DNA from: Clostridia bacterium
GTDB lineage: Bacteria; Bacillota; Clostridia; Oscillospirales; CAG-272
Length of the DNA: 43,354 nucleotides
Assembly (NCBI GenBank): GCA_017503325.1
Contig: JAFVTI010000004.1
Coordinates: forward strand, 1 to 43,354
Direction: 5' to 3'
Both the position numbers and the translations under genes were made by a program. Positions within the stretch are counted from its first letter, which is position 1. The number at the start of each line of letters is the position of its first letter. Positions 26,132-35,397 of this stretch are shown piece by piece. Under the pieces are notes generated by a model. It was given only the letters and a program-made list of their open reading frames with translations. It did not search any database and had not been told where the DNA came from.

Positions 26132-27508
26132 TTACTGAACCTGTGAGAAATCCAATACGCTGACCGTTCCGTCTTGCAGATCGGCAATCGCATACTGAGC
26201 AGGCTCCTCGGAGCTATCGGCAAATTCCTGATTCAGATAATTCTTAAATTGCTCATAATGGTGGTAGGAGAAGTAGATAACTTCACCGTCAACGGTGAAG
26301 TTATTGATCCTGACAGGAACATCTTTGTAGGCAAGCTGAAGTACGCATTCCTCCGCATTTTCTCCAATCCTTACTCTGTAAATCTTACCGCCCCCCTGTG
26401 TTCCCGCAGTCATGGGCTTTTTCTTATATTCCCATTTCCAGGTATAATAATCCTTCAAAGGATCACCCTCCATCTCCTGCTCGGTCAGATTGCGCGTATA
26501 GTAGAGGTAATCACCCGAGATCTGGCATCTTGTACTCAGATTATCCGGAAGATCATATTCTTGCTTGGTCTGCAGATCATATACAAAGGATGCAGAAGGA
26601 TAGCGGTCACCCTCCTTGGTTTCCGTTACAACCAGATATCTGTCCGTGTAGGCAGCAATACCGTTTCCTTGAGTGACAATCTCTTTATTTTCCAGATCCA
26701 AATCTGCACGGCAGATCTGCATATTGTTCGGATCACTTGAATCAATATAGTACACCGAATCCTCGATCCAGGCAACCAAACCGACGGTTTTGGGAATTTC
26801 ATAGAGCAATTCAAACGCCAGGGTATCCAGATCGATGGTGTAAATTCCGGTCATGCCCGCACCATTCTCACTGTATACTTTGTATTCCACATACACGCGG
26901 TTGTCGTAAACATGGTTGACGATGAGCATATCTGAATAGACATAATATCCACCGTCTGTCGGATCATATTCATAGTACTCGGCGATGTCATAGATCTCTT
27001 GGATGTTGTTTCGCTGCAGATCGCAAATGTACACCTTAAGATCACTATCAAAATTAGAGATAAATACAATTTCATCGGACCCGATATATTGAATTTCAGC
27101 AGCAGACCAAACACATTCCTCCAGTTGGTGCGTACAGAGTGGGTCTGCACACAGAGCGCTGATATTTCCGGTCAGCTTATTATAAAAGTAAAACTGAGGC
27201 ATTCCGGAGGCGCCAAGGCTATTTTGATAGGCGGCACCTATGGGAAACATGATCGGAGTTTCAATAACACTATGCGAGCTTTTCAGGTAAAGTGCTTCAA
27301 GGTCCTCAACCTTCTTATCCGCATAATAAGGCGTATCCCCGGTCTTGCTTATGACGGGGGTGGCGTAATCTTCTCCAAGTTGATTTTCAAAGGCATTCTT
27401 ATCCTGCAACTGATCTTTATAATCCTCTCTACGCAAGCAGATTATCAGAACAGAGGTAATCAGGCAAATAGCCAGAACTGCACATAGGATATATGGAGCT
27501 TTTTTCAT
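26132..27508 (-). CDS. Propeller-type surface protein with weak lipobox (operon B, sixth gene)
   Basis: A 458-residue protein. The ATG at 27508 sits 9-10 bases from AGGAGA; a GTG two codons upstream would be too close to it. The N-terminal helix ends in SVLIICLRREDYKDQ; the Cys at 24 is at the right place for lipidation, but the lipobox (LIIC) is poor, so anchoring by the helix is possible. The signature LCADPLCTHQLEEC is intact (CX4CXHX4C). Conserved strand-like stretches include YVVYS-like and YLYYTRNLTEQEMEGDP, the latter matching DEEIESDPNKEYF in its relatives. The C-terminal part has KDVPVRINNFTVDGEVIYFS. It lies between permease and ATPase genes. Its function is unknown. Confidence 0.82.
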   Translation of the reverse strand: MKKAPYILCAVLAICLITSVLIICLRREDYKDQLQDKNAFENQLGEDYATPVISKTGDTPYYADKKVEDLEALYLKSSHSVIETPIMFPIGAAYQNSLGASGMPQFYFYNKLTGNISALCADPLCTHQLEECVWSAAEIQYIGSDEIVFISNFDSDLKVYICDLQRNNIQEIYDIAEYYEYDPTDGGYYVYSDMLIVNHVYDNRVYVEYKVYSENGAGMTGIYTIDLDTLAFELLYEIPKTVGLVAWIEDSVYYIDSSDPNNMQICRADLDLENKEIVTQGNGIAAYTDRYLVVTETKEGDRYPSASFVYDLQTKQEYDLPDNLSTRCQISGDYLYYTRNLTEQEMEGDPLKDYYTWKWEYKKKPMTAGTQGGGKIYRVRIGENAEECVLQLAYKDVPVRINNFTVDGEVIYFSYHHYEQFKNYLNQEFADSSEEPAQYAIADLQDGTVSVLDFSQVQ

Positions 27509-27554
27509 GTTCACATTCTCTCCTTAATAATGTTAATAATGTTTATTCTTCACA

Positions 27555-29930
27555 CTAATGACGCCCGCGCATGCCCCGGCCCATCCACTTGACAAATCCC
27601 AAAAGAGTCAGCAAGCAGATCACTGCCACAAGTATGGTCAGGTATGTCATATAGTGCGTATCCTGCGCGAAGGACTGCAAAAACGTCGTGCCATCCAGCA
27701 GGTACGTATAATCGATTCCGCTCGCTGCTTCCATACCAAAGCGGCGCATGAAATACGGCAAAAGTGTGACCATAGCAACCGTTATGCTCGTACCCAGCAC
27801 GCTCTTTGTCACAAGCGACAAGCAAAGCAGCATCATAGCCATAAGCAAATATGCTGCGCCCTTGACCGCCAGCCATGCAATCAAGCCCTGCGCAATAGTC
27901 ATATCGGGCAGCGCGGCAAAGCCCGGAAGGCTCTGTATGGGAGCTGTCCACATGGGCAGCTCGAATCGCAGCAGTACAAATCCCAGATCAATTGCCGCAA
28001 AGGCGGCAAACACGCCCAGTGCAAGCAGCGCTGCCGCTGCGTATTTGGCGCAAAGCACGCCTGCCCTGCCACGCTTGGACGGACGCAGGATCTGATACGC
28101 CCCCGCGCGATATTCATCGGCAAATACGCCCGCGAACGAGAGCAGCACCAATGCATACAGCAAGAAATCAAACTCGCCATCAAACAGCGCATTCCAGCCC
28201 GTGTCATAGACAAAGTGCCCCTCTTTTCCCTGCTCTGCAAGCCCTTGCAAATAGTCTCTGCGACCCTCAATGCGCTTCAGATGCTCGGTACGCTCCTGCG
28301 CGTACTCGTATTCATTGAAATATTGCGCATATTCTTCCGAGGTGATTTTTCCGCTTTGGTGCGCCTCCATCATTTGCGAAAACTTGGCGTCCGAGCCTGC
28401 CTCGTCAATGCGCTCGCGCTCCTCTTTGATATATTGCAGCTTCTCTTCGGTCACCTCGCCCGCCAGCGTGGTCATATATTCGTGATAGACGCTGTCGGTA
28501 AACGATGACTGATACACGTAAGTACCCGAGGAGATCAGCAGCTTGGCGAGCAGCAAAACAGCCAAGATGATGGCAAGCTTATTACCGACCAGCAGCTTGT
28601 GCAGCTCCGCACCGATCAGTGTGCGACCGATCAGCGGCACAGCCGTTGCAGGCAAGCGCAGCTTGATCCCCTTGCGCTTTCTTCCCGCTCCCGGTGTTTT
28701 GCAGAACATCCACCCCGCAGCCATTGCCAACGTGACAGCCACCAAGGCATATACCGTAATTAACAAAGGGATAAATGCCACCGATGCGCCAAACACGTTC
28801 AGCGAGTAGTAACGGGTAAAATAACTGTGCGTATCCATTGCCCCGAAAATATTGAGCATATGATACGACCCGAATTGCTCGACAGATACGAAAAAGTACA
28901 GGGCAAACTGCGCCGCAAGCACACCAAGGGAGCTGACAAAGGTAAGCGCATAATCCTTGCACAAAGTCCCCAGCAGCATAATGCATGCGCCAAGCGCAAA
29001 CAAAGTAAGGGTTTTGATTCCAAGCGAAAGCGCAAGATACTCACCCACCGTAATGATCTCGGGGCAGAATTTATACGCCTCGAATACCTGCACGAAATTC
29101 CCCATAGAGGAAAGGCCGCACAAGCTGCCGAACACGATCAGAGCAGCGGCTTGGAAGATCAACACAAGCCCTGCGGACACGCAAAGCAGCACGCCAAGCT
29201 TGCACAGCAGCGTGCGCATCCTGCCGCCCTTGGTTGCGTGCAGAATCGGGAGCATGCCCGAGCGGTATTCCCCAATGCAAAGCCCGACTGCCGCTACCGT
29301 CAACAGGATTGCCATGAGCACGTTGCCGTCGGTATAGGCAAAATAGCTATCCCAGCCAACGGCATATTCGTACTCGATCTCAATCAGCGCGTTGACCTCG
29401 TAGATCCTGATCAGATCACCTTGATAGCGATATTCATACGCCTGCTCACTCACGCCCGAGGCAAGATAATCCTCCTGCGCCATACGGGCAGCTCTGACCA
29501 CGCGCCCAACGTCGGCTTCATAAGAGTCAAGCTCCTGCAAAACCCTGTACGCCATATAGCAATCTCGATACTTGTCAATGTCCGCCAAGAATGCGCTGTC
29601 AAAGTATTCTTCAGCCGGAAAGATATAGCTAAATGAGGTCGCATTCGGATTTTGCTTCTTGTACTCCGCGTACGCCTGCTCGAATGCCTCCCGACTCACT
29701 CTTTCGTATTCCTCATTCACCTTGCCAAGCCGTGCGTACTCGGAGTTCCACGCATCCGCATCGCGATTGTAAGCGTCCAGCTGCTCCAAAATTTCCGGCT
29801 CAAGCGTCACGCTCCCCGCGACCTCCTTGGCACTGCGGTAGCAAAGTCCGATATTGAGAAGCAGCAGCAATGCAAACAAAATCACGAACAGCTTGCTTTG
29901 AAAAAGCTTTTTGAATTCATATTTCAGCAT
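27555..29930 (-). CDS. Fused double ABC-2 type permease (operon B)
   Basis: A 791-residue permease, start at 29930 behind AAAGGAT. Helix 1 (about residues 12-31) is followed by an outside domain (about 33-200) with YEYRYQGDLIRIYEVNALIE, which is very like YEYKYQSDIERIYEVNALIP in the operon A copy. The duplicated helix-mouth motif reads EYRSGMLPILHATKGGR and EYRAGAYQILRPSKRGR. The second half opens with ELHKLLVGNKLAIILAVLLL, echoing the N-terminus (KKLFQSKLFVILFALLLL), which supports origin by internal duplication. It is the only permease in this operon and shares it with an ATPase. Transport direction and substrate are unknown; ABC-2 proteins usually export. Confidence 0.88.
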   Translation of the reverse strand: MLKYEFKKLFQSKLFVILFALLLLLNIGLCYRSAKEVAGSVTLEPEILEQLDAYNRDADAWNSEYARLGKVNEEYERVSREAFEQAYAEYKKQNPNATSFSYIFPAEEYFDSAFLADIDKYRDCYMAYRVLQELDSYEADVGRVVRAARMAQEDYLASGVSEQAYEYRYQGDLIRIYEVNALIEIEYEYAVGWDSYFAYTDGNVLMAILLTVAAVGLCIGEYRSGMLPILHATKGGRMRTLLCKLGVLLCVSAGLVLIFQAAALIVFGSLCGLSSMGNFVQVFEAYKFCPEIITVGEYLALSLGIKTLTLFALGACIMLLGTLCKDYALTFVSSLGVLAAQFALYFFVSVEQFGSYHMLNIFGAMDTHSYFTRYYSLNVFGASVAFIPLLITVYALVAVTLAMAAGWMFCKTPGAGRKRKGIKLRLPATAVPLIGRTLIGAELHKLLVGNKLAIILAVLLLAKLLISSGTYVYQSSFTDSVYHEYMTTLAGEVTEEKLQYIKEERERIDEAGSDAKFSQMMEAHQSGKITSEEYAQYFNEYEYAQERTEHLKRIEGRRDYLQGLAEQGKEGHFVYDTGWNALFDGEFDFLLYALVLLSFAGVFADEYRAGAYQILRPSKRGRAGVLCAKYAAAALLALGVFAAFAAIDLGFVLLRFELPMWTAPIQSLPGFAALPDMTIAQGLIAWLAVKGAAYLLMAMMLLCLSLVTKSVLGTSITVAMVTLLPYFMRRFGMEAASGIDYTYLLDGTTFLQSFAQDTHYMTYLTILVAVICLLTLLGFVKWMGRGMRGRH

Positions 29931-29952
29931 AAGCCAAATCCTTTCAAGTCAA

Positions 29953-31422
29953 TTACGAGATCTGTTTGATCTCTTCCATGTCCTCCAGCTCGATAAAGCG
30001 CACCGTTCCGCTGTGCAGATCGACCATGATCAGATAATCCCACATTTTAGGTTGTTTGCTTTCTTCCACATTGCCCTGTGACGGTCTGCCATGCGACGGT
30101 CTGTCACCGAAAGTAGGGTTGAAATAATTGCGGTACTGCTCGTGATTCTGGATCTTCATCCACAGGCATTCCCCGTCCACGTAATAATTTTGGATAAGAA
30201 TGGGTACACCCTGATAAAACATCTGGAACACCAGCTCCTCCTCATCAGAGCCGATCTGACGTCTGAAAATGCGCGCGTTGGTCGTTTGCGAGGTAATGGT
30301 TCTGGGGTCATCGGGGTCTTCCCACAAAAAATACTCCTTGTTGGGATCGCTCTCGATCTCCTCGTCGGTCAGTAGCTTGGTATAGTAGATATAGTCACCC
30401 GACAAAACGACGTTACGCGTCTGCTCACCAAGCGGGATGCTTTCACCGGTATCCAAGGAGTACAAATAATACTGATCGAATACGCCGTAGCCCTTCCAAT
30501 CCAAGATAATAAAGTAGTCTTTGGTGTGGCTATAGATTCTCTTAGGACCTTCAAACAGCGATTCTTTTTTGCTAAAATTCAAATCGGTCTTTTGCCAGGT
30601 ATAATAATTCTCAAAGTCGCTTAGGGTGTAGTAGATCTCATCGTTCTCCACAAAGCATTGACCAATGTTGATGTCCCCCGAGACCACACTGATTTCCCCG
30701 TTATCCATATTGAGGGTCTTGACAGATTGAATGGAATTTGTGTTGCTGCCGACGTAATTGCTTTCGATAAAATACAGCAGATTGTCCTTTTCGTAAATGA
30801 TCTCAATATACTCGGTATGCACCTGCCCGTCCTGCATATATGTAGGGAGAACGTACAGCATTTCTACGTTGTTGCGCTGATAATCGCAACGGTAGAGTCG
30901 CGATTTGAAGTCCTTATAGTAGCTGATGAAATACAGGTACTGCTCTCCGACGTACGTGCAGATCTCAGCGAAGTTGTTCCACGCGCCATCAAATATACAT
31001 TTTTCGCCGCCCTCGCACATGGGGTCGGGACACCATGCGCTGATGTTACCGGTCATCTTGTTGAAAAACCACGTGGAGCCGTCCGAGGCAAACAGGGTTC
31101 TGCCCGTGGGCAACACATTTGCGCCAAAGTCTTCATCGCTGTTTCCCTCAAAGATCTCGAACAGTTCCTCTTCCGATTTACCCTCAAAAAAGCCGCCCTC
31201 GCCCTGCTTCAGCGCATAAGCTTGCCAATCCTGGGCATTGATGATGGTACCGATAATATTACTCCCTGCTTGTGGCAGCTTATTCTGCTCCTCTTGCTCC
31301 TGCTTACTTTCCAGCTCCTCTTGATACTCCTGTCGGCGGTTGTTGCACGCGGCAAGCGCGCCAAGCAGCATGACAAGCGCCAATGCGAGCATCATCCCTC
31401 TTTTGATTTTTCTCTTTATCAT
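29953..31422 (-). CDS. Propeller-type surface lipoprotein (operon B, tandem copy 2)
   Basis: A 489-residue protein. The ATG at 31422 is 8 bases from GAGGGG; ATGs further upstream are too close. The signal peptide ends in LGALAAC (Cys 26), then NNRRQEYQEE and a Glu/Gln-rich stretch that likely forms a short charged stalk. The signature is altered to WCPDPMCEGGEKC, with Gly in place of the His found in six other family members. It shares most of its sequence with the gene just upstream (31449), for example FNKMTGNISAWCPDPMCEGG and DYQRNNVEMLYVLPTY, so this is a recent tandem duplication. The last residues, VDLHSGTVRFIELEDME, are identical in both. It is 22 bp upstream of the permease gene. Confidence 0.86.
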   Translation of the reverse strand: MIKRKIKRGMMLALALVMLLGALAACNNRRQEYQEELESKQEQEEQNKLPQAGSNIIGTIINAQDWQAYALKQGEGGFFEGKSEEELFEIFEGNSDEDFGANVLPTGRTLFASDGSTWFFNKMTGNISAWCPDPMCEGGEKCIFDGAWNNFAEICTYVGEQYLYFISYYKDFKSRLYRCDYQRNNVEMLYVLPTYMQDGQVHTEYIEIIYEKDNLLYFIESNYVGSNTNSIQSVKTLNMDNGEISVVSGDINIGQCFVENDEIYYTLSDFENYYTWQKTDLNFSKKESLFEGPKRIYSHTKDYFIILDWKGYGVFDQYYLYSLDTGESIPLGEQTRNVVLSGDYIYYTKLLTDEEIESDPNKEYFLWEDPDDPRTITSQTTNARIFRRQIGSDEEELVFQMFYQGVPILIQNYYVDGECLWMKIQNHEQYRNYFNPTFGDRPSHGRPSQGNVEESKQPKMWDYLIMVDLHSGTVRFIELEDMEEIKQIS

Positions 31423-31448
31423 TGCCATTACCCCTCTTCTCAAGTCAT

Positions 31449-32906
31449 TTACCAGATTCCTCTGATCCCTTCCATATCCTCCAGCTCGATAAAGCGTACC
31501 GTTCCGCTATGCAGATCGACCATGATCAGATAACTCGACATTTTGGGTTGCTCTTTTTCGTTTTCCAATCTGTCCTGCGAGGATCTGCCGCCAAAATCCT
31601 GATTAAAATAATTGCGGTATTGCTCGTGATTCCTGACCTCCATCCACAGGCATTCTCCGTCCGCGTAAAAATCATTGATCATCACGGGAACGCCCTGATA
31701 ATACATCTGGAATACCAGCTCCTCCTCGTCTGAGCCGATCTGCTTTCTGAAAATACGCGCATTGGTCCTTTGCGAAGTAACGGTATTGGGTCTTTCAGGG
31801 TCTTTCCACAAAAAATACTCCTTATTGGGATCGTTCTCGATCTCCTCGTCGGTCAATCTCTTGTAGTAGTAGATATAATCACCCGAAATTACCACGCTGG
31901 TTGCCTGCTCGCCAAGCGGGATGCTCTCCCCGGTTTCAAGCACATACAAATGATCTTCTGTTAGCACACCGTAGCCCTTCCACTCCGAGATAATAAAATA
32001 GTCCTTGGTATGATTGGAAATCAGCATGGGGTCTTCAAACAGCGACTCTATGTTGCTAAACTCCAGGTCTGTCTTATACCAGTCATACCACCCCTCATAG
32101 GTGTTCAGGGTATAGTAGACCACATCGTTCTCCACAAAGCATTGTCCGACGTCGATATCGCCCGAGACCACGTTGACCTTACCCGTGTTCATATCCAAAG
32201 TTTTGACAGACTGAATGGACAACGTGCCGGCGCCGACGTAATTTTTTCCTATGAAGTAAAGCAGGTTGTCCTTTTCATAAATGATATCAATATTGTCGGC
32301 ATACACCTGTCCGTCATCTGTGTAAGTGGGCAGCACGTACAGCATTTCTACGTTGTTGCGCTGGTAATCGCAACGGTAGAGTCGGGAGGTGAAATCCTTA
32401 TAGTAACTGATAAAATACAGGTGCTGCTCTCCGGCGTATGCACAGACCACGCCTAAGTCGTTCCACATACCGGAAAACATACATTTTTCTCCGCCCTCGC
32501 ACATGGGGTCGGGACACCATGCGCTGATATTCCCTGTCATCTTGTTGAAAAACCAGGTAGAGCCGTCCGATGCAATCAGGGTTCTGCCCTTAGGCAACAC
32601 GTTTGCACCAAAGTTTTCATTGCTGTTGCCCTCGTAGATTTCGTACAGCTCCTCTTCCGATTTGCCTTCAAAGTAGCCGCCCTCGCCCTGCTTCAGCGCA
32701 TAAACCTGCCAATCCTCGGCATTGATGATAGTACCGATGATATTGCTCCCTGCTTGCGGCAGCTTGTTTTGCGCTTCTTGCTCCTGCTTGCTCTCCAGCT
32801 CCTCCTCGTATTGTTCGCGGCGGTTGTTGCAGGATGCAAATACCGAGATCAGCATCACAAGTGCCAATGCAAGCATGATCCCTCTTTTGATTTTTCCTCG
32901 TAGCAT
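31449..32906 (-). CDS. Propeller-type surface lipoprotein (operon B, tandem copy 1)
   Basis: A 485-residue protein. The ATG at 32906 aligns with the start of its duplicate and is 10 bases from AGGGG; an ATG two codons upstream is possible. The signal ends in SVFASC (Cys 26), then NNRREQYEEELESKQEQEAQ. The signature WCPDPMCEGGEKC lacks the His, as in the duplicate. Strand-like repeats such as LYFISYYKDF, VYYTLNTYEG and YIYYYKRLTD are spaced as in beta-propellers. A hairpin lies in the 110-bp gap upstream, and 26 bp separate it from its duplicate. It should be lipid-anchored outside the cell; no catalytic motif was seen. Confidence 0.86.
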   Translation of the reverse strand: MLRGKIKRGIMLALALVMLISVFASCNNRREQYEEELESKQEQEAQNKLPQAGSNIIGTIINAEDWQVYALKQGEGGYFEGKSEEELYEIYEGNSNENFGANVLPKGRTLIASDGSTWFFNKMTGNISAWCPDPMCEGGEKCMFSGMWNDLGVVCAYAGEQHLYFISYYKDFTSRLYRCDYQRNNVEMLYVLPTYTDDGQVYADNIDIIYEKDNLLYFIGKNYVGAGTLSIQSVKTLDMNTGKVNVVSGDIDVGQCFVENDVVYYTLNTYEGWYDWYKTDLEFSNIESLFEDPMLISNHTKDYFIISEWKGYGVLTEDHLYVLETGESIPLGEQATSVVISGDYIYYYKRLTDEEIENDPNKEYFLWKDPERPNTVTSQRTNARIFRKQIGSDEEELVFQMYYQGVPVMINDFYADGECLWMEVRNHEQYRNYFNQDFGGRSSQDRLENEKEQPKMSSYLIMVDLHSGTVRFIELEDMEGIRGIW

Positions 32907-32963
32907 ACCCATTATTCCCCTTTCTTGGTATTATTTGGATTTATAAATGGCTGAAATATCCCC

Positions 32964-33008
32964 CCCTGCCCGTACCGTGCTTTTGTTGGCACGGACAGAG
33001 GGATTTTT
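32964..33008. other. Intercistronic hairpin in operon B
   Basis: CCGTGC (32975-32980) and GCACGG (32989-32994) pair perfectly, and partial pairing extends outward to CCCT/AGGG. The T run lies on the plus-strand side, so on the minus-strand mRNA this is probably a stability or processing element between the anti-sigma-like and lipoprotein genes rather than a terminator. Confidence 0.45.
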
Positions 33009-33016
33009 ATTAAATT

Positions 33017-34291
33017 TTACTGCTGCTCGGGCGGCACGATGGTGAACACCTCGTACGAATCAACGTCAAAGTATGCAAGCGTTCCGTCCGCAAGCCTATA
33101 CACGCCCGTGACCATACGCCCGTACTGATCGGCTGTGTAGATCTCCTGCTCCACAATCTCCCCGTAGGACGTGCCGTAGATCAGAAAGGCGCGTGTATAT
33201 TCTCCATCATGCACGATGGCGTAATGATCGTAGCCCGGTGACTTGGGCCAGATGCACACGCCATGGCCGCTTGCAAATACAGACGCGTGATCGTACATCA
33301 GGTTACGCATAGTGATGCGGTAGCTGTCCTCGCTCAGATCGGCAAACAGCCGCTCGTGCGCCTCGTCTGCACCCGCATGCAAATCCGATATGGTCTGCGT
33401 GTGAAAGCTTTCCGAAACAGGGCTGCCGTCACTTGTCAGATAACTGTACGAGCCCAGCACACAAGGGCGGTAGGAAGCGTTGAGCTCACCAAGAAATGAC
33501 CCGTAATACTTAGGATTTTCGGTCAGCGGCACAAGGTCCAGCCCACCGATATACACCGATCCTCCTCCCTTGATCTCACCGTCAGCCCCAAGCACCAAAA
33601 AGTCTACGAAATTATCCCGGATGCAAGGATACGACGTATCCTCGCGCGACTCGTAATGCCGGCTGTATTCATATTGCCAGAGCAAAGAAGTTCCTGCCTT
33701 TGCATGCACTTCAGCCTCGCGTCCCTCTCCTACTCTGTAGTATTCATCGGGATAGTAATAGGACTCATCCTCCGTATTCCACGCCATCCAATAGTCGTCA
33801 CCCTGTTTGGTGGTGCGGTATTCCACCTCGATCAATCTGCCGTGCTCGCTCGGTGAAAGGATGACGGTTTCATCCTCGGCACAATACACGTGCAACAAAA
33901 TCAGCCTTGTACCGACAAATACCTTTTGCGACTCTACCGATACGTCTTCACCGTCGACCGTGTAGCTCTGCACCTTCCCCGTGGGCATAGCCTCTGCGGG
34001 CGTCACTCTGTGCACCTGCACGTATGCATGGTCGGCAAGCAGATTGGATATCACCGGCACCTCTTCCGTGCCCGGGGTATCTGTTCCCGGCTGTTGCGAG
34101 TCGCCAAGCAGCGCGGGCAAAGCTGTCAACGCCATAACAAAAATCAAAGAAAGGCAGGCTGCCAACAGAACCACGCGGCGAAGCGGCAGACGCTTGCGCG
34201 GCTTACCAAACACCGCCGAGGGGTCCGACGCCATCAGAATATGGCGATCATCAATCTGTTCTGTTAAGTTTCGAGATTTTTTATACTTCAT
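33017..34291 (-). CDS. Membrane-anchored anti-sigma-like protein (operon B)
   Basis: A 424-residue protein starting at 34291 with AGGAGGG upstream; it overlaps the sigma gene by 11 bp, just as in operon C. The cytoplasmic segment KKSRNLTEQIDDRHILMASD is followed by one helix (about residues 40-60) and an outside domain of about 360 residues. Shared blocks are RLILLHVYCAEDETVILSP, YPCIRDNFVDFLV and GGGSVYIGGLDLV. A classic zinc-binding anti-sigma domain is absent. By position and topology it should hold the sigma factor at the membrane until the outside domain is triggered. That is an inference; it could also be a co-expressed surface protein without sigma binding. Confidence 0.75.
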   Translation of the reverse strand: MKYKKSRNLTEQIDDRHILMASDPSAVFGKPRKRLPLRRVVLLAACLSLIFVMALTALPALLGDSQQPGTDTPGTEEVPVISNLLADHAYVQVHRVTPAEAMPTGKVQSYTVDGEDVSVESQKVFVGTRLILLHVYCAEDETVILSPSEHGRLIEVEYRTTKQGDDYWMAWNTEDESYYYPDEYYRVGEGREAEVHAKAGTSLLWQYEYSRHYESREDTSYPCIRDNFVDFLVLGADGEIKGGGSVYIGGLDLVPLTENPKYYGSFLGELNASYRPCVLGSYSYLTSDGSPVSESFHTQTISDLHAGADEAHERLFADLSEDSYRITMRNLMYDHASVFASGHGVCIWPKSPGYDHYAIVHDGEYTRAFLIYGTSYGEIVEQEIYTADQYGRMVTGVYRLADGTLAYFDVDSYEVFTIVPPEQQ

Positions 34292-34868
34292 CGCAATATC
34301 CCTCCTTGATCAGTCTTTCACGAAGCTTTCTTCTCATCACGAAAAGCTTTTGATATACGTTATTTTCGCTGTATCCGCTCATTTCGGACAGCGTTTTGAT
34401 CGAATCCAGATACCAATAACGGCGCACAAACAGCACCGCGTCCTTTTGCGAAAGAGAATCCAAAAAATCGTTGATAATTCTCTGAAACTCCTGCGACTTG
34501 CTCTCATCCGGTACGGCAATGCCCTCCAGATGCTCCTCAAGCTCGGAAAACGGTATACAAACCACTGAGCCGCCACGCTTTTCCGCATTTCGAAATTGCA
34601 GCTTGTTGAGCGATAGATTGCGCACGATGGTCAATGCATATGCCAGCAGCGATCCCGGGCGATTGGGCGGAATCGACTCCCAGATTTTGACCAGCGTATC
34701 GTTGACACACTCCTCGGCATCCTGCTCGTTTTTGACAATATTGCGCGCCATCTGCAAAAGTGCCTTGCCGTATTTGCCTTGAATTTGTCCAAGCCCCTGC
34801 TCCGAGCGTGCAAAGAGCAGATCTATGATCTCACCGTCTTGCGGTATTTGATTGTGTTGTATGTCCAT
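34281..34868 (-). CDS. ECF-type RNA polymerase sigma factor (operon B)
   Basis: A 195-residue ECF sigma factor. Region 2: NEQDAEECVNDTLVKIWESI and ALTIVRNLSLNKLQ. Linker: CIPFSELEEHLEG. Region 4: LSQKDAVLFVRRYWYLDSIK, then LSEMSGYSENNVYQKLFVMR. The start at 34868 has AGGAGC. The region 4 helix-turn-helix (SGYSENNVYQ) is identical to that of the operon C sigma, so both probably read the same promoters and cross-talk is likely. Confidence 0.92.
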   Translation of the reverse strand: MDIQHNQIPQDGEIIDLLFARSEQGLGQIQGKYGKALLQMARNIVKNEQDAEECVNDTLVKIWESIPPNRPGSLLAYALTIVRNLSLNKLQFRNAEKRGGSVVCIPFSELEEHLEGIAVPDESKSQEFQRIINDFLDSLSQKDAVLFVRRYWYLDSIKTLSEMSGYSENNVYQKLFVMRRKLRERLIKEGYCDEV

Positions 34869-34885
34869 GACCCGCTCCTTTCTTG

Positions 34886-34929
34886 CCCTTTCACTTATAT
34901 AGACAGAAGATTTTGTGAATTCTTAGGAA
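34886..34929 (-). promoter_or_regulatory. Putative autoregulatory ECF promoter, operon B
   Basis: Minus strand: TTCCTAA (34923-34929), 18 bases, then GTCTATATAAGTGAAAGG, about 20 bp before the sigma gene's ribosome binding site region. It matches the arrangement in operon C. Confidence 0.5.
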
Positions 34930-35023
34930 TATTTCAATTTTTCTCAAATTTATTTTTTTACGGTTGTATTACAAATATTTTCCGCTTTGCCGATGCATTT
35001 TCCAAATATATTTTTTCATTTAC

Positions 35024-35066
35024 ATTGTAGCATAATACAAACATCCGAAAAATACCCCATCGGCAC
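35024..35066 (-). promoter_or_regulatory. Operon B distal promoter with regulon motif
   Basis: Minus strand: motif GTGCCGATGGGGTATT (35051-35066) and extended -10 TGCTACAAT (TACAAT at 35024-35029), 27-bp offset. The -35 position is TTTTTC. About 75 bases around it are almost identical to the operon A promoter. Confidence 0.83.
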
Positions 35067-35110
35067 GATTTTGGAGGGTACAAAAAAACAGCCGCATGGG
35101 GTGACATATT

Positions 35111-35172
35111 AGCGAAAAAAAACAAAAGAGAGAGTAACGCGAAATGAACATTTCACAAACCCTCTCTTTTTT
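35111..35172 (-). terminator. Terminator of operon A
   Basis: AAAAGAGAGAG-type left arm (about 35124-35135) pairs with CTCTCTTTTTTT (35161-35172), with an inner GAAATG/CATTTC hairpin (35141-35154). The minus strand continues into a T-rich run (TTTTGTTTTTTTTCGC). It can act in both directions. Confidence 0.75.
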
Positions 35173-35175
35173 TGC

Positions 35176-35350
35176 TATGAGTGATATTCCGACTGCGTCG
35201 GAGTGATATTATTGCCTTCGCAATAGTGATATTGTTCGGCTACGCCTTTCAGTGATATTCTATTCGCCATGAAACTCGCGTAGCGAATAACACTTGGCGT
35301 AGCCAAATATCACTGCCCAAGGCAATATCACTCGCCGCAGGCGAATAGAA
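35176..35350. repeat. Hairpin-cluster element with AGTGATATT repeats
   Basis: AGTGATATT occurs on the plus strand at 35202, 35225 and 35251, and as GAGTGATATT-like at 35180. Its complement AATATCACT occurs at 35306 and 35324, with a degenerate copy near 35286. The whole stretch therefore folds back on itself. Between the repeats are small hairpins, such as CCGACTGCGTCGG, ATTGCCTTCGCAAT, TTGGCGTAGCCAA and TCGCCGCAGGCGA. No reading frame of note lies inside. It looks like a non-coding mobile repeat (MITE-like) inserted at the junction of operons A and B. Confidence 0.75.
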
Positions 35351-35351
35351 C

Positions 35352-35397
35352 TGGCGTACCTGCTTTATCGCAGGTACGCCAAGCTTGACTGTTTTTT
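35352..35397 (+). terminator. Strong hairpin downstream of the operon A permease
   Basis: TGGCGTACCTGC pairs with GCAGGTACGCCA around a TTTATC loop (35352-35381); GTTTTTT follows on the plus strand. Minus-strand transcripts leaving the permease gene meet it first. It may belong to the neighbouring repeat element. Confidence 0.6.

Noticed and set aside
35176..35350. Repeat cluster as a CRISPR array
   Set aside because: Repeats are only 9 bp, occur in both orientations, spacers are themselves hairpins and no cas gene is near.
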